Below are positions 25,801 to 33,943 of a stretch of DNA of 39,705 bases, piece after piece. The notes below the pieces were generated by a model that worked only from the letters and a program-made list of their open reading frames with translations, did no database searches and was not told the origin of the DNA. Numbering within the stretch: the first letter of the stretch is position 1; each line of letters starts with the position of its first letter. The position numbers were made by a program, and so were the translations under genes. This DNA is from an uncultured Pseudomonadota bacterium (GTDB lineage Bacteria > Pseudomonadota > Gammaproteobacteria > Burkholderiales > SG8-39): assembly GCA_903909415.1 (NCBI GenBank), contig CAIVVS010000130.1, forward strand, positions 1-39,705, in the 5' to 3' direction.

Positions 25801-27076
25801 GGAAGGCGTGACCCTCGCCTCGAACCTGGTGGCGCCGGCGGCAGGCGCGGCCGCCGCGATCAGCAAGGGCGTGCCGGGTTCCGAGTTCGGCGCGGGCGGC
25901 ATGGTCAGCGACGCGAACGGGGTGGCGACCGTGACCGACGTGAGCTGGAGCGAGGTCGGCATCATCACCCTGACGCCGACCCTCACCAGCGGCAACTACC
26001 TCAGTGCGGCCGGGGCGGTGACCGGCACCACCAGCGGCAACATCGGGCGCTTCACGCCGCACCGCTTCGTGCTGTCGGCCGGCACGCTCACCAACCGCAC
26101 CGCCGCCGCGTGCGCGTCCGCGTCCAGCTTCACCTACCTCGACGAGGGCATCGGCCTGCAGTTCACGCTCACCGCGCAGAATGCGGGCGGTGCGACCACC
26201 ACCAACTACCGCGGGGTGGCGGGCGCATCGGGCTCCTTCGCCAAGCTCAACCTGTCGAGTGCCGCGGCGTACTCGTTCGGCGTGGCGGCGCTTGCGCCGA
26301 TCACCGCGGCGAATACTTCGCTGGGCAGCCGCGCGACCATCACCAGCGGCCCGAGCGCGCCCGGCAACACCTGGACGCTGGGTGCCGCGACGGTCACGGC
26401 GACCCTCAAGGTCGGTCGGCAGGCCTCGGGGCCCGACGGCCCCTGGAGCACGGCGCGCATAGCCGTGGATCCCGCCGACACCGATGGCATCAAGGCGCTG
26501 TCCACGGCCTACAACGTGGATGCCGATGCCAACGGCAGCAACGAGCGGGTGCAGGTGGGTTCCAGCACCGAGCTGCGTTACGGCCGGCTGCGCTTGCAGA
26601 ACCTGCAGGGCTCCGAGCGGCTCGCGCTGCCGGTGCCGGTCACGGCGCAGTACTGGCAGAACAACGGCACGATCCAGGGCTTCGTCACCAACACGCAGGA
26701 TTCCTGCACCGCCATCGGCTCGGGCAGCGTCGGCCTGGGCAGCTACCAAGGCAGCCTGGCCGCCGGCGAAACCACGCTCAGCCCGGCGACCCTGACGCTG
26801 TCGTCCGGGACCGGCAACTTCAGCCTGAGCGCCCCGGGCGTCGGCAACTCCGGGAGCGTGGACCTGGTGGTCAACCTGGGCACGACCACGACCATCAACG
26901 ACAGTTGCACGCCGCCTGCCTGGAATCCGTCCGCGCCCACGCCCGCCGCCTCCAACCTCGACTACCTGCGCGGCGCCTGGTGCACCACCACCTGGGACCG
27001 GGACCCGAAGATCCGGGCGCGCTTCGGCACATACACGGCGCCGCGCCAGTTCATTTTCCAGCGCGAGAACTACTGA
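22835..27076 (+). CDS. mshQ: MSHA locus giant secreted protein MshQ with LamG and DUF6701-like regions
   Basis: 1413 residues. Signal peptide MTRLLTTLGLLVALADVASA. Residues 21 to about 440 form Thr/Gly/Asn-rich repetitive beta structure (repeated TLTV/GG.I.V units). A concanavalin/LamG-like domain covers about 441-690 (YSHWKMDE, GFTVSAWIRT, WYFVAVSVKL, DLDEVRVHR). The remainder matches the MshQ C-terminal DUF6701-type region (LDHVRIEHDATALTCSP, YGRLRLQNLQGSERLALPVPV, AQYWQNNGTIQGFVTN). The start is TTG 22835 with CGGAG 8 nt upstream; no ATG is available at the signal. It is probably a surface or pilus-tip adhesin delivered with the minor pilins; the lectin-like LamG domain suggests a glycan ligand (inference). 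Confidence 0.9.
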   Translation: MTRLLTTLGLLVALADVASAATLYSRGTAWNSTSGWRTGSCTGTNTTAVPGAGDDVVICNNMTVTVTAAAAANSISFLVSNNNSTLTINSGQTLTVGTTLSIDGPGGNVTKRVDVLGTLTVGGAITVPGGASGTRISELRASGGTINANGGITVGTAAATADLGRLDLNNGATDLVNITGALTVNASGRVQNGSLGRIQVTGNFAQGGNYVRETGTFRFNGTGAQALTAGAAPTFYRLEMQNSGGDLTLSQSITVENTLAFTNGRIVTGANTVTASSGATVSGASTTGYVVGNLVRGMALGAQTLTWPVGGATAGRYAPVTIAFDNVTSPTVTNFFTVAASTGNTDSSNIGTSQLDASKSVNRFWTLTNTGSVAFGTASVTFGYQAADVDSGATQTLFSIGDYAPSTWTYPTLGTMSAGSAQATGVPAASIAGEWAVAEPTLYSHWKMDETSWNGTAGEVLDAGSAALHGFAANISGTKPTTANATPALAGSPGTCRYGVFNRTQKDYVSLPAGFPKLPSAAGGFTVSAWIRTTDNTQPNQRVIIDDQSDVSGSWGFSLAEGGTGRMRFFYRQAATFVLDSAASVNNNTWYFVAVSVKLEAGTNASSANIFIYNTSGALVSTTGATTFTWTAATATGTASIGGENNSAVENTTAFGFAGDLDEVRVHRVPLGQSQVQNLSTLGRPCATLDHVRIEHDATALTCSPKSVTVKACADSSCSTLYTATATSTTLSPAGWVGGNTISFTGSTTVSLVQTAAGTVTLAAASTSPAPSGSTQCNNGTVTNTTTACNLTYSDSGFLFDVTNHTSGTTQAVTIQAVRTDDTTKKCVPAFGSVTRGIKFWTTYSNPATGTVQVRADPGTVADCVACTQISTASGSPTTLNLAFDAAASATFSLFYGDVGQVRLDARYDGSAGTSDTGLVVLGNDSFIAKPSTFVLSGIQTTTGAVANPGAADETGSVFMKAGDNFTVTVTARNAKGTTTPNFGRETPAEGVTLASNLVAPAAGAAAAISKGVPGSEFGAGGMVSDANGVATVTDVSWSEVGIITLTPTLTSGNYLSAAGAVTGTTSGNIGRFTPHRFVLSAGTLTNRTAAACASASSFTYLDEGIGLQFTLTAQNAGGATTTNYRGVAGASGSFAKLNLSSAAAYSFGVAALAPITAANTSLGSRATITSGPSAPGNTWTLGAATVTATLKVGRQASGPDGPWSTARIAVDPADTDGIKALSTAYNVDADANGSNERVQVGSSTELRYGRLRLQNLQGSERLALPVPVTAQYWQNNGTIQGFVTNTQDSCTAIGSGSVGLGSYQGSLAAGETTLSPATLTLSSGTGNFSLSAPGVGNSGSVDLVVNLGTTTTINDSCTPPAWNPSAPTPAASNLDYLRGAWCTTTWDRDPKIRARFGTYTAPRQFIFQRENY

Positions 27077-27114
27077 GCCGCTTGCCACCTCCCGTTGCCT
27101 GGCGGGCAGGGATC

Positions 27115-27162
27115 AATATTTGCAAAATATTTATTGACTTCAAGGCCTTATTCACCTAATTT
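27115..27162 (+). promoter_or_regulatory. Inverted repeat and possible promoter before the mshI block
   Basis: AATATTT-GCA-AAATATT (27115-27131) is a 7-bp inverted repeat containing TTTGCAAA, similar to TTTTGCAAAA upstream of mshE. Directly after it TTGACT (27134-27139) and TAATTT (27157-27162) are spaced by 17 nt. This 124-nt AT-rich gap separates block 1 from block 2 and may restart transcription. Confidence 0.45.
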
Positions 27163-27200
27163 CATGCGGTTCCTTGGGTAGATTCCCGAAAGACTGCCTA

Positions 27201-28118
27201 GTGCTTTGGTTCAAAAGGAAAAAGTCACTGCCAGGCTGGCTGGCGATCGCGCTGGATGCGAAAGCGATCCGTTACGTCCATGCCGAGGCGGCTGCCGGCT
27301 CCCGGCCGCGCGTGTTTGCCTACGCCGAAACGCCGTTCTCGGCGGGGGCCACCATTTCCGACGCGATGGGGGAGTTCGATTTTTCGCCCTACCATTGCGC
27401 GACGCTGCTGGAGATCGGTGAGTACCAGATGCTGATGGTCGAGTCCGTCGCCAACATGGCGCCGGACGAACTCAAGTCGGCCATGCGCTGGAAGGTCAAG
27501 GACATGGTGGACTTCCCGGTGGAGCAGGCCACCGTGGACGTGGTGCCCATTCCCGGCGCGCCGGGCCGCACCCCGCAGGCCTGGGTGGTGGCGGCGAAGA
27601 ACGAGGTGATCGGCGAGCGCATGGCGCGGCTGGACGGCGCGGGCGTGCCGCTGCTTGCGATCGACGTGGTGGAGACCGCGCAGCGCAACGTGGCCGCGTT
27701 GTTCGAGGAAGACGGGCGCGGTGTCGGCTACCTGTATTTCGACGAGGCCGGCGGCCTGTTCACCGTCACCCAGGGTGGCGAGCTCTACCTGACCCGGCGC
27801 CTGGACATCACCAGCAAGCAGATCGTGGACCGGCCAGCGGACCAACGCGGCGACCTGTTCGACCGCATCACGCTGGAACTGCAGCGCACGCTGGACAATT
27901 TCGAGCGGCAGGCCGCCAACGTCATCGTCAGCCGGCTGGTGCTCGGGCCCGAGCCCGAGGACACCGGGCTGGCGGATTTCCTGCGCAATTCGCTCAGCCT
28001 GCCGGTGGTGCAGGGCGCACTGTCCGACGTGATCGAGTTTCCCGGGGGAGAGCCCTCCGCGCACGACCAGTGGCGTTACCTGAACCTGATCGGCTGCGCC
28101 CTCAGGACGGCCGCCTGA
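27201..28118 (+). CDS. mshI: MSHA biogenesis protein MshI (PilM-like)
   Basis: 305 residues. Actin-like PilM/GspL cytoplasmic-type protein: start LWFKRKKSLPGWLAIAL, then MRWKVKDMVDFPVEQATVDVVPIP, a hallmark of the MshI/PilM family, and VVAAKNEVIGERMARLDGAG. It links the pilus alignment subcomplex to the motor side. GTG 27201 is chosen because family members begin at that point; a TTG at 27174 would add 9 residues. It is followed 2 nt later by the PilN-like gene. Confidence 0.88.
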   Translation: MLWFKRKKSLPGWLAIALDAKAIRYVHAEAAAGSRPRVFAYAETPFSAGATISDAMGEFDFSPYHCATLLEIGEYQMLMVESVANMAPDELKSAMRWKVKDMVDFPVEQATVDVVPIPGAPGRTPQAWVVAAKNEVIGERMARLDGAGVPLLAIDVVETAQRNVAALFEEDGRGVGYLYFDEAGGLFTVTQGGELYLTRRLDITSKQIVDRPADQRGDLFDRITLELQRTLDNFERQAANVIVSRLVLGPEPEDTGLADFLRNSLSLPVVQGALSDVIEFPGGEPSAHDQWRYLNLIGCALRTAA

Positions 28119-28120
28119 CC

Positions 28121-28864
28121 ATGGCCTACCAGGTCAACCTGCTGAACACGGACCTGCGTCCGCCCAAGCGCTACGTCAGCGCACGCCAGGCGGCGACCGC
28201 CACCGCGGGCGTCGCGGCGCTGGCGGCGGCGTTGGGCGTCTTCGTGTTGCTGGAGGCGGTGGAAACCGAGCGCCAGCGCGACCTCGCCAAGGCGCGGCTC
28301 GATGCCGCCCAGGAGCAGTTCAAGAAGCTGGGTTCGGAGCCGGCGAAGGGCCGCAACAAGGCGCTGGAGGACGAGGTCGTGCGCCTGGAGCAGGGCCTGC
28401 GTGGCCGCGAGGCGCTGCTGGTGAAGATCGACGGCGGCATCGGCAACACCACGGGTTTTTCCGGTTACCTCGATGCCCTGGCCCGGCGCACGCTCGAGGG
28501 TGTGTGGCTGACGCGGGTGGTGGTCGGCACCGACGACAGCGAGTTCTCCCTGCAGGGCAGGGTGGTTCGCGCCGAACTGGTCGGACAGTACATCCGGCTG
28601 CTGAACCAAGAGCAGGTGCTGCGCGGCCGGAAGATCAGCGAGATGAACCTGAGCGAGCGGGACCTCCCGCTGCCTGCGGCCCCGGTGCCTGTGCCGCAGC
28701 CCGGCGCGCGACCCGGCGCGGGGCCCGCCGTCGTTTCAACTGCGACGCCCGCAACACCCGCGGCCCCGGGTGGCGCGGCCCCGGCACCCACCGTGCGCGT
28801 GGTCGAGTTTTCGCTGGGCGCGGTACCCGCGCAGGCTGACGCCAAGTCCGAGGAGCGCAAGTGA
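28121..28864 (+). CDS. PilN-domain protein of the MSHA alignment complex
   Basis: 247 residues. The N terminus MAYQVNLLNTDLRPPKRYVSA is typical of PilN-like bitopic proteins (NLL motif), with a TM segment at about 28-48 (VAALAAALGVFVLLEAV), a coiled coil (about 50-110) and the PilN-type domain (FSGYLDALARRTLEGVWLTRV, FSLQGRVVRAELVGQYI). A Pro/Ala-rich tail follows. It corresponds to the PilN-like gene (often called mshI2) between mshI and mshJ. The stop overlaps the mshJ start by one base (TGATG). Confidence 0.88.
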   Translation: MAYQVNLLNTDLRPPKRYVSARQAATATAGVAALAAALGVFVLLEAVETERQRDLAKARLDAAQEQFKKLGSEPAKGRNKALEDEVVRLEQGLRGREALLVKIDGGIGNTTGFSGYLDALARRTLEGVWLTRVVVGTDDSEFSLQGRVVRAELVGQYIRLLNQEQVLRGRKISEMNLSERDLPLPAAPVPVPQPGARPGAGPAVVSTATPATPAAPGGAAPAPTVRVVEFSLGAVPAQADAKSEERK

Positions 28865-29589
28865 TGCAGTACTGGCAACGCTACGTCGCGTGGTTCGACA
28901 AGCGCAAGCCGCGCGAGCAGGTCGGCGTGCTCCTGGCCGGCGTGGCACTCGCGTTCCTGGTGGCGGAGCTGCTGCTGATCAACCCGGCCAGCACCCGGCA
29001 GGGCTTGGCCAAGCGCGAACTCGCGCGCATCGACCTCGAGGGGCGGGCCGTGGGCGCGCAACTGGCGACGTTGCAGGCCGAGCGCGCCGCGGACCCGGAT
29101 GCGCAGAACCGGCAGCGCGCCGCGCAACTGCGCGCCCAGCTGGCCGATGCCGACGGCAAGCTGCGCACGCGCTCCGCGGAGCTCGTGCCACCCGACAAGA
29201 TCCAGTCGGTGCTCGAGCGCCTGTTGTCCAGGAACGGCCGGGTCGAACTCGTCGAGCTGCGCACGCTGCCGCTCAGTTCCCTCAGCGCCGAGCAGCAGGG
29301 GCCCGCCGGCGCACCGGCGCAAGCGCCGGTGCCTGCGGCCGCGGCAGGCGCCGCGCCGGCACCCGACGCTGCCGCGACGGGCTCGGCGCCGCTGATCTAC
29401 CGCCATGGCGTCGAAGTCACGCTGCGCGGCTCGTACTTCGACCTGCTCGCCTACATCAAGGACGTCGAGTCGCTGCCGCTGCGCGTGTACTGGGGCAGGA
29501 TGGACCTGAATGCGACGCGCCATCCGATGAACACCATCCGCCTGGTGGTGTACACGGTCAGCCTCGACAAGGCATGGTTGTCGGTATGA
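28864..29589 (+). CDS. mshJ: MSHA biogenesis protein MshJ (PilO/GspM-like)
   Basis: 241 residues. Short cytoplasmic tail (MQYWQRYVAWFDKRKPREQ), one TM helix (VGVLLAGVALAFLVAELLLI), a coiled coil with many Arg and Gln residues, and a C-terminal ferredoxin-like domain (VTLRGSYFDLLAYIKDVESLPLRVYW). MshJ pairs with the PilN-like protein in the inner-membrane alignment complex. ATG 28864 is preferred over the in-frame GTG 28861. An Ala/Pro-rich linker lies at about 150-175. It overlaps mshK by 4 nt (ATGA). Confidence 0.9.
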   Translation: MQYWQRYVAWFDKRKPREQVGVLLAGVALAFLVAELLLINPASTRQGLAKRELARIDLEGRAVGAQLATLQAERAADPDAQNRQRAAQLRAQLADADGKLRTRSAELVPPDKIQSVLERLLSRNGRVELVELRTLPLSSLSAEQQGPAGAPAQAPVPAAAAGAAPAPDAAATGSAPLIYRHGVEVTLRGSYFDLLAYIKDVESLPLRVYWGRMDLNATRHPMNTIRLVVYTVSLDKAWLSV

Positions 29590-29954
29590 GGGCCGCGGCA
29601 GTCATCCTCGCCTGTGCCCTCAGCGGCATGCCGTCGCTGCTGTCCGCGCAGACGGACCCGATGCGCCCGCCGCAGGGCCTGCTGGCCCCGCAGTCGGGAG
29701 GCGGGGCCAGTGCGGTGTCCGGCACAGGCGGCCAACGCCTGTCGGCAATCATGTTGTCCAAGGACCGCAAGTTCGCGGTCATCGACGGGCAGGAGGTCGC
29801 GCTGGGCGGCCGCCTGGGTGATGCGCGCCTGGTGCGCCTCACCGAAAGTGACGCGACCTTGCGCAGCAGGACCGAGACAGTCGTACTCAAGCTGGGCCCC
29901 GACCTGAAAACGCCGGTTGCCGCAGCCAAGTCTCAGAAAGAGGCAAAAAAATGA
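29586..29954 (+). CDS. mshK: MSHA biogenesis protein MshK (PilP-like)
   Basis: 122 residues. Signal peptide MRAAAVILACALSGMPSLLSAQ, then TDPMRPP, LSAIMLSKDRKFAVIDGQEVALG and a short beta domain, matching the MshK/PilP/GspC pattern in which the protein links the inner-membrane complex to the secretin. ATG 29586 overlaps the mshJ stop; the longer upstream frame is a shadow of mshJ. It overlaps mshL by 4 nt. Confidence 0.88.
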   Translation: MRAAAVILACALSGMPSLLSAQTDPMRPPQGLLAPQSGGGASAVSGTGGQRLSAIMLSKDRKFAVIDGQEVALGGRLGDARLVRLTESDATLRSRTETVVLKLGPDLKTPVAAAKSQKEAKK

Positions 29955-31765
29955 ATAAAATCTGTCACTTGATCGTTTTTCTGGCGATTTTTTCCGTGCT
30001 TGGCTGTGCGCCCAGCCCGCTGCAGCCGACCAAGATCGAGGACACGCTCACGCGCGAGCTCGACGCGGCAGCGCAGGCTCAGGCGCGCGCGCCGGCCACC
30101 AACCGCGTGCAGGAACTGCTGCTGCCGCCGCTGGCCGGCGACCCGGCGCTGGGCGCGGCGCGTCCCATCGAACCGCGCTTCGACCTGTCGGTGAACGACA
30201 CGCCGGCGCGCCTTGTGTTCTTCTCCATCGTGAACGGCACGCGCTACAGCATGCTGGTGCATCCTGAGGTGAACGGCGCGATCACGGTGCGGCTCAAGGA
30301 CGTCACCGTGCCCGAGGCGATGGAGGCGATCCGCGACCTGTACGGATACGAGTACCGCATCGATGGCACGCGCATCCTGGTACAACCGGCCGGATTGCAG
30401 ACGCGGGTGTTCCGCGTGAACTACCTGATCGGCCAGCGCCTGGGCCGGACCGACATCCGCGTCACCTCCGGCTCGGTGTCGGACACGCCCACCGGCATCA
30501 ATGCGACGCAGGCGGGCACGGTGCCGGCCATCGCCGCCGGCGGCACTGGCGCCGCGAACACCGGTCCCGGCTCCACCGCCGGCGCGAGTTCGGCCTCGCC
30601 CATCGCTGCCGGCCCCGCCGGGCGCGTGAGCGACTCGAGCCGCATCCAGACCCAGGTGCGCAACGACTTCTGGGGCGACCTGCACGACACGCTGCGCGCC
30701 ATCGTCGGGACCGAAGGCGGGCGCAACATCATCGTGAACCCGCAGGCCGGCATCGTCGTGGTCCGCGCGATGCCGCAGGAAATACGCTCGATCGAGAGCT
30801 ACCTGAACGCGATCCGCGGCTCGGTGGAACGCCAGGTCATGCTCGAGGCCAAGATCGTGGAAGTCACCCTCAGCGAGCAGTTCCAGTCCGGCGTGAACTG
30901 GTCCGCGTTTCCGACCAACGGCATCGCCGGCGGCTACATGGGCAACAACACGACGCTGAACACGCGCGGGATCCTTACCAGCCCCGCGCTGACGGGGAAT
31001 CCGGCGAACTCGGCGATGACGACCGGAGCCCTGGCCGGCACCATCCTGTCGGGCACGCCCGGCCCCGGCCTGTTCGGCCTGGCGTTGCAGACGTCCAACT
31101 TCGCGGCCTTGCTGCAGTTCCTGGAGTCGCAGGGAACGGTGCAGGTGCTGTCCAGCCCGCGCATCGCGACCATGAACAACCAGAAGGCGGTGCTCAAGGT
31201 GGGCACCGACGAGTTCTTCCTGACGAACATCTCCGGCGGCACGTCCACGACGTCGGCGGCCGTCGCGGGAACGGCGACCTCGACCTTCCCGACGCTCACC
31301 CTGCAACCGTTCTTCACCGGCGTGGCGCTGGACGTGACGCCGCAGATTTCCGACGACGGCGGCGTCATCCTGCACGTGCGCCCGGCGGTGAGCCGCGTGC
31401 TGCAGGACGACCGCAACATCAACCTGGGCACCAACTTCGGCGGTGTCATCACGCTGCCGCTGGCGCGCAGCACGGTGAGCGAGACCGACAGCATCGTGCG
31501 CGTGCAGGACAGCAACATCGTCGCCATCGGCGGCCTGATGAAAGTCGACATCACCGACGACCGCTCCGGCCTGCCGGGCAGCACCGGCGGCATGGCCAAC
31601 GGCGGCAACCTGTTCGGCAGCCGCCAGCGCACCTCGGTGAAGAGGGAACTGGTGGTGCTGATCAAGCCGACGCTGATCCGCACCGACGCCGACTGGGCCG
31701 AGGAGACGCGCCAGGTGCGCGACCGGATCAACTCCATGGGCGGCACGCCGCCGGGACAGCGCTGA
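29951..31765 (+). CDS. mshL: MSHA outer-membrane secretin MshL
   Basis: 604 residues. Lipoprotein signal with lipobox SVLGC (Cys19), an STN-like N domain (about 75-140, RFDLSVNDTPARLVFF), a Gly/Ala-rich linker (about 180-225), then an N1/secretin module (NIIVNPQAGIVVVRAMPQEIRSIESYL, VERQVMLEAKIVEVTLSEQFQSG) and the secretin C-terminal core (FLESQGTVQVLSSPRIATMNNQKAVLKVGTDEFF, DVTPQISDDGGVILHVRPAVS). It forms the outer-membrane ring through which the pilus exits. ATG 29951 lies in the ATGA overlap with mshK. Length matches the family. Confidence 0.97.
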   Translation: MNKICHLIVFLAIFSVLGCAPSPLQPTKIEDTLTRELDAAAQAQARAPATNRVQELLLPPLAGDPALGAARPIEPRFDLSVNDTPARLVFFSIVNGTRYSMLVHPEVNGAITVRLKDVTVPEAMEAIRDLYGYEYRIDGTRILVQPAGLQTRVFRVNYLIGQRLGRTDIRVTSGSVSDTPTGINATQAGTVPAIAAGGTGAANTGPGSTAGASSASPIAAGPAGRVSDSSRIQTQVRNDFWGDLHDTLRAIVGTEGGRNIIVNPQAGIVVVRAMPQEIRSIESYLNAIRGSVERQVMLEAKIVEVTLSEQFQSGVNWSAFPTNGIAGGYMGNNTTLNTRGILTSPALTGNPANSAMTTGALAGTILSGTPGPGLFGLALQTSNFAALLQFLESQGTVQVLSSPRIATMNNQKAVLKVGTDEFFLTNISGGTSTTSAAVAGTATSTFPTLTLQPFFTGVALDVTPQISDDGGVILHVRPAVSRVLQDDRNINLGTNFGGVITLPLARSTVSETDSIVRVQDSNIVAIGGLMKVDITDDRSGLPGSTGGMANGGNLFGSRQRTSVKRELVVLIKPTLIRTDADWAEETRQVRDRINSMGGTPPGQR

Positions 31766-31778
31766 GGCGCGCGCGGGC

Positions 31779-32669
31779 GTGATCTACCTCGGCCACTTTG
31801 GGCTGCGCGAAGCGCCGTTCGGCATCACGCCGGACACGAGCTTCTTCTATTCCTGCCACAGCACGCAGGAAGCGCTGAACACGCTGGTGGTCGCCGTCGC
31901 CAACGGTGAGGGCTTCATCAAGGTGACCGGCGAGGTGGGTACGGGCAAGACGCTGCTGTGCCGCACGCTGCTGGCGACACTGGGCGACGGCTGGGTCAGC
32001 GCCTACCTGCCCAATCCGGACCTCGATCCGCGCGCGCTGCTGCTCGCGCTGGGCGAGGACCTGGGCGCGGGCCTGGACCCGAACGGCGACCAGCACCACC
32101 TGGTGCGCGGCCTGCAGCTGTCGTTGCTGGACTTCGCGCGCCGCGGCAAGCGGGCCCTGGTCTGCCTGGACGAGGCGCAGGCGATGCCGATCGAGACGCT
32201 GGAGACGCTGCGCCTGCTGACCAACCTCGAGACGGAAAAGCGCAAGCTCCTGCAGGTGGTGCTGTTCGGCCAGCCCGAACTCGACGACAAGCTCGCGCAC
32301 CAATCGATCCGCCAGCTGCGCCAGCGCATCACCTTCCAGCACCGCCTCGGCACGCTGTCGCGCCACGAGGTCGGCTTGTACCTCGAACACCGCATGCACA
32401 TCGCCGGCCACACCGGCGGGGCGATGTTCAGCCCGGGCGCCGTGCGCGCCATCCACACCGCCAGCGGCGGCGTGCCGCGCCTGGTCAACATCCTCGCCAA
32501 CAAGTCGCTGATGATCGCATTCGGGCGCGGCCGGCACCGCATCGGCTGGGGCGAGGCGCGCGCGGCGATTTCCGACACGCCTGCCGCAGACAGCCTGCGC
32601 CAGCTGTGGGCGTGGCTGGCGCTGGCCGGCGTGGCCGGCACCTCGCTCGGCTGGCTGATGCTGAAATGA
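31779..32669 (+). CDS. mshM: MSHA biogenesis ATPase MshM (ExeA/GspA-like)
   Basis: 296 residues. AAA+ ATPase with FGLREAPFGITPDTSFFY at the N terminus (ExeA hallmark), Walker A GEVGTGKT, Walker B ALVCLDEAQAMP and sensor segment QVVLFGQPELDDKL. A C-terminal TM helix (LWAWLALAGVAGTSLGWLML) anchors it in the inner membrane with the ATPase in the cytoplasm. By analogy with ExeA/GspA it helps insert or assemble the secretin through peptidoglycan, with MshN. The start is GTG 31779, 13 nt after the mshL stop. Confidence 0.95.
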   Translation: MIYLGHFGLREAPFGITPDTSFFYSCHSTQEALNTLVVAVANGEGFIKVTGEVGTGKTLLCRTLLATLGDGWVSAYLPNPDLDPRALLLALGEDLGAGLDPNGDQHHLVRGLQLSLLDFARRGKRALVCLDEAQAMPIETLETLRLLTNLETEKRKLLQVVLFGQPELDDKLAHQSIRQLRQRITFQHRLGTLSRHEVGLYLEHRMHIAGHTGGAMFSPGAVRAIHTASGGVPRLVNILANKSLMIAFGRGRHRIGWGEARAAISDTPAADSLRQLWAWLALAGVAGTSLGWLMLK

Positions 32670-32688
32670 ACACGGGAATGGCAACCGC

Positions 32689-33888
32689 ATGAGCCTGATC
32701 AACAAGATGCTGCAGGACCTCGACACACGCAATGCGCCGACCGGCTCGGTCGCGCCGGGCGTGGGCGCAAGCGCGCGTCCGGTGCGCGCCGGCGGCGCAT
32801 TCTCGGAGGCGTTCTGGCGACTGCTTGCGGTGCTGATGCTCGCGTCCGTGGGCGTGGTGGGGTGGATCTTCTGGAACCTGTTGCCGCGCGCCGCCGTGAC
32901 CGAGGCCGCCTACCAAGCAGCCTTGTCGCGCCCGCGGCTGGCGGAAGCCGCGCCGGCTGCGGCCGCGTCCGCGCCGCCGGCCGCGCCATCGCCCGCCACG
33001 CCATCGCCCGCCGCAACATCGCCTGCGCCGTCACCGACCCCGCCGCAGCAGCAGGCCGCTCCGGCGCCATCGTCCGCTCCCGCTGCGCAGCCCGAGCCCC
33101 GCGCGGCGAAGGCGGCTGCGCCGGCGGCCAAGGCACAGCCGAGGTCGGAGGGCCGGCCGGCGCCGGCACCTGCCGCCGCCCCGGCGCCCGGTGATGCAGT
33201 GGCTGCCGCCGCACCCGGCACGATGCGCCTGGACCGAGCGCTTCCCGCGCCGCGCGCCGCCGCGCGCGCAGAGTCGCGCGGGGAACCCAAGATGGAACGC
33301 CGTGAGTCGAGCAACCCGCGCGAGCAGGCCGATGCCGAGTACCGGCGCGGCGTGGGATTCGTGAACCAGGGACGCATTTCCGAGGGTGTCGAATCGATGC
33401 GCGCCGCCCTGTCGGTGGACCCGACCTACGACGCGCCGCGCCAGACGCTGGTCTCGCTGCTGCTGGAGTCGCGCCGCTATGACGAGGCAGCCGGCCTGCT
33501 GCAGCAGTCGCTGGACATCAATCCGCGCGACCGCCGCTATGCGCGCCTGCTGGCGCGCATCCAACTGGAGCGCGGGGATCCGCCCGGCGCGCTGGCGGTG
33601 TTGCAGAAGCATGCGGGTGAGCCTCCCCGTGAAGCCGATTACCAGGCACTGACCGCGGCGGTGCTGCAGCGCCTCACGCGCCACAAGGAAGCCGTCGAAG
33701 CCTACCAGTCCGCGCTGGCTTCCCAGCCCGGCAACGGCGGCTGGCTGGCCGGCCTGGGCATCTCGCTGGACGCGTTGGGGCGCGGCGCCGAGGCGATGGA
33801 CGCCTATCGGCGTGCCCGTGCGACAGGCGCGTTGTCGCGCGAGGTGGGGGATTACGTCGAGCAGCGACTGCGCAGCGCGCCGCGCTGA
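32689..33888 (+). CDS. mshN: MSHA biogenesis TPR protein MshN
   Basis: 399 residues. MSLINKMLQDLDTR at the start is the family signature, followed by one TM helix (about 43-65, FWRLLAVLMLASVGVVGWIF), an Ala/Pro-rich periplasmic linker (about 80-205) and several TPR repeats (about 210-399, ADAEYRRGVGFVNQGRISEGVESM, AAGLLQQSLDINPRDRRYARLLA). It likely positions MshM and the secretin in the periplasm. It starts 19 nt after mshM. Confidence 0.93.
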   Translation: MSLINKMLQDLDTRNAPTGSVAPGVGASARPVRAGGAFSEAFWRLLAVLMLASVGVVGWIFWNLLPRAAVTEAAYQAALSRPRLAEAAPAAAASAPPAAPSPATPSPAATSPAPSPTPPQQQAAPAPSSAPAAQPEPRAAKAAAPAAKAQPRSEGRPAPAPAAAPAPGDAVAAAAPGTMRLDRALPAPRAAARAESRGEPKMERRESSNPREQADAEYRRGVGFVNQGRISEGVESMRAALSVDPTYDAPRQTLVSLLLESRRYDEAAGLLQQSLDINPRDRRYARLLARIQLERGDPPGALAVLQKHAGEPPREADYQALTAAVLQRLTRHKEAVEAYQSALASQPGNGGWLAGLGISLDALGRGAEAMDAYRRARATGALSREVGDYVEQRLRSAPR

Positions 33889-33943
33889 GGCGGGGAGGAA
33901 TGCCGGGTAGCGGCCACGGGGGCCGCGGACCGGAAAGGCGGCC

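Noticed and set aside
24854..27088. 744-codon open frame on the minus strand opposite mshQ
   Set aside because: Antisense to a well-supported gene; Arg/Gly/Ala-rich product with no domain, typical of shadow frames in GC-rich DNA.
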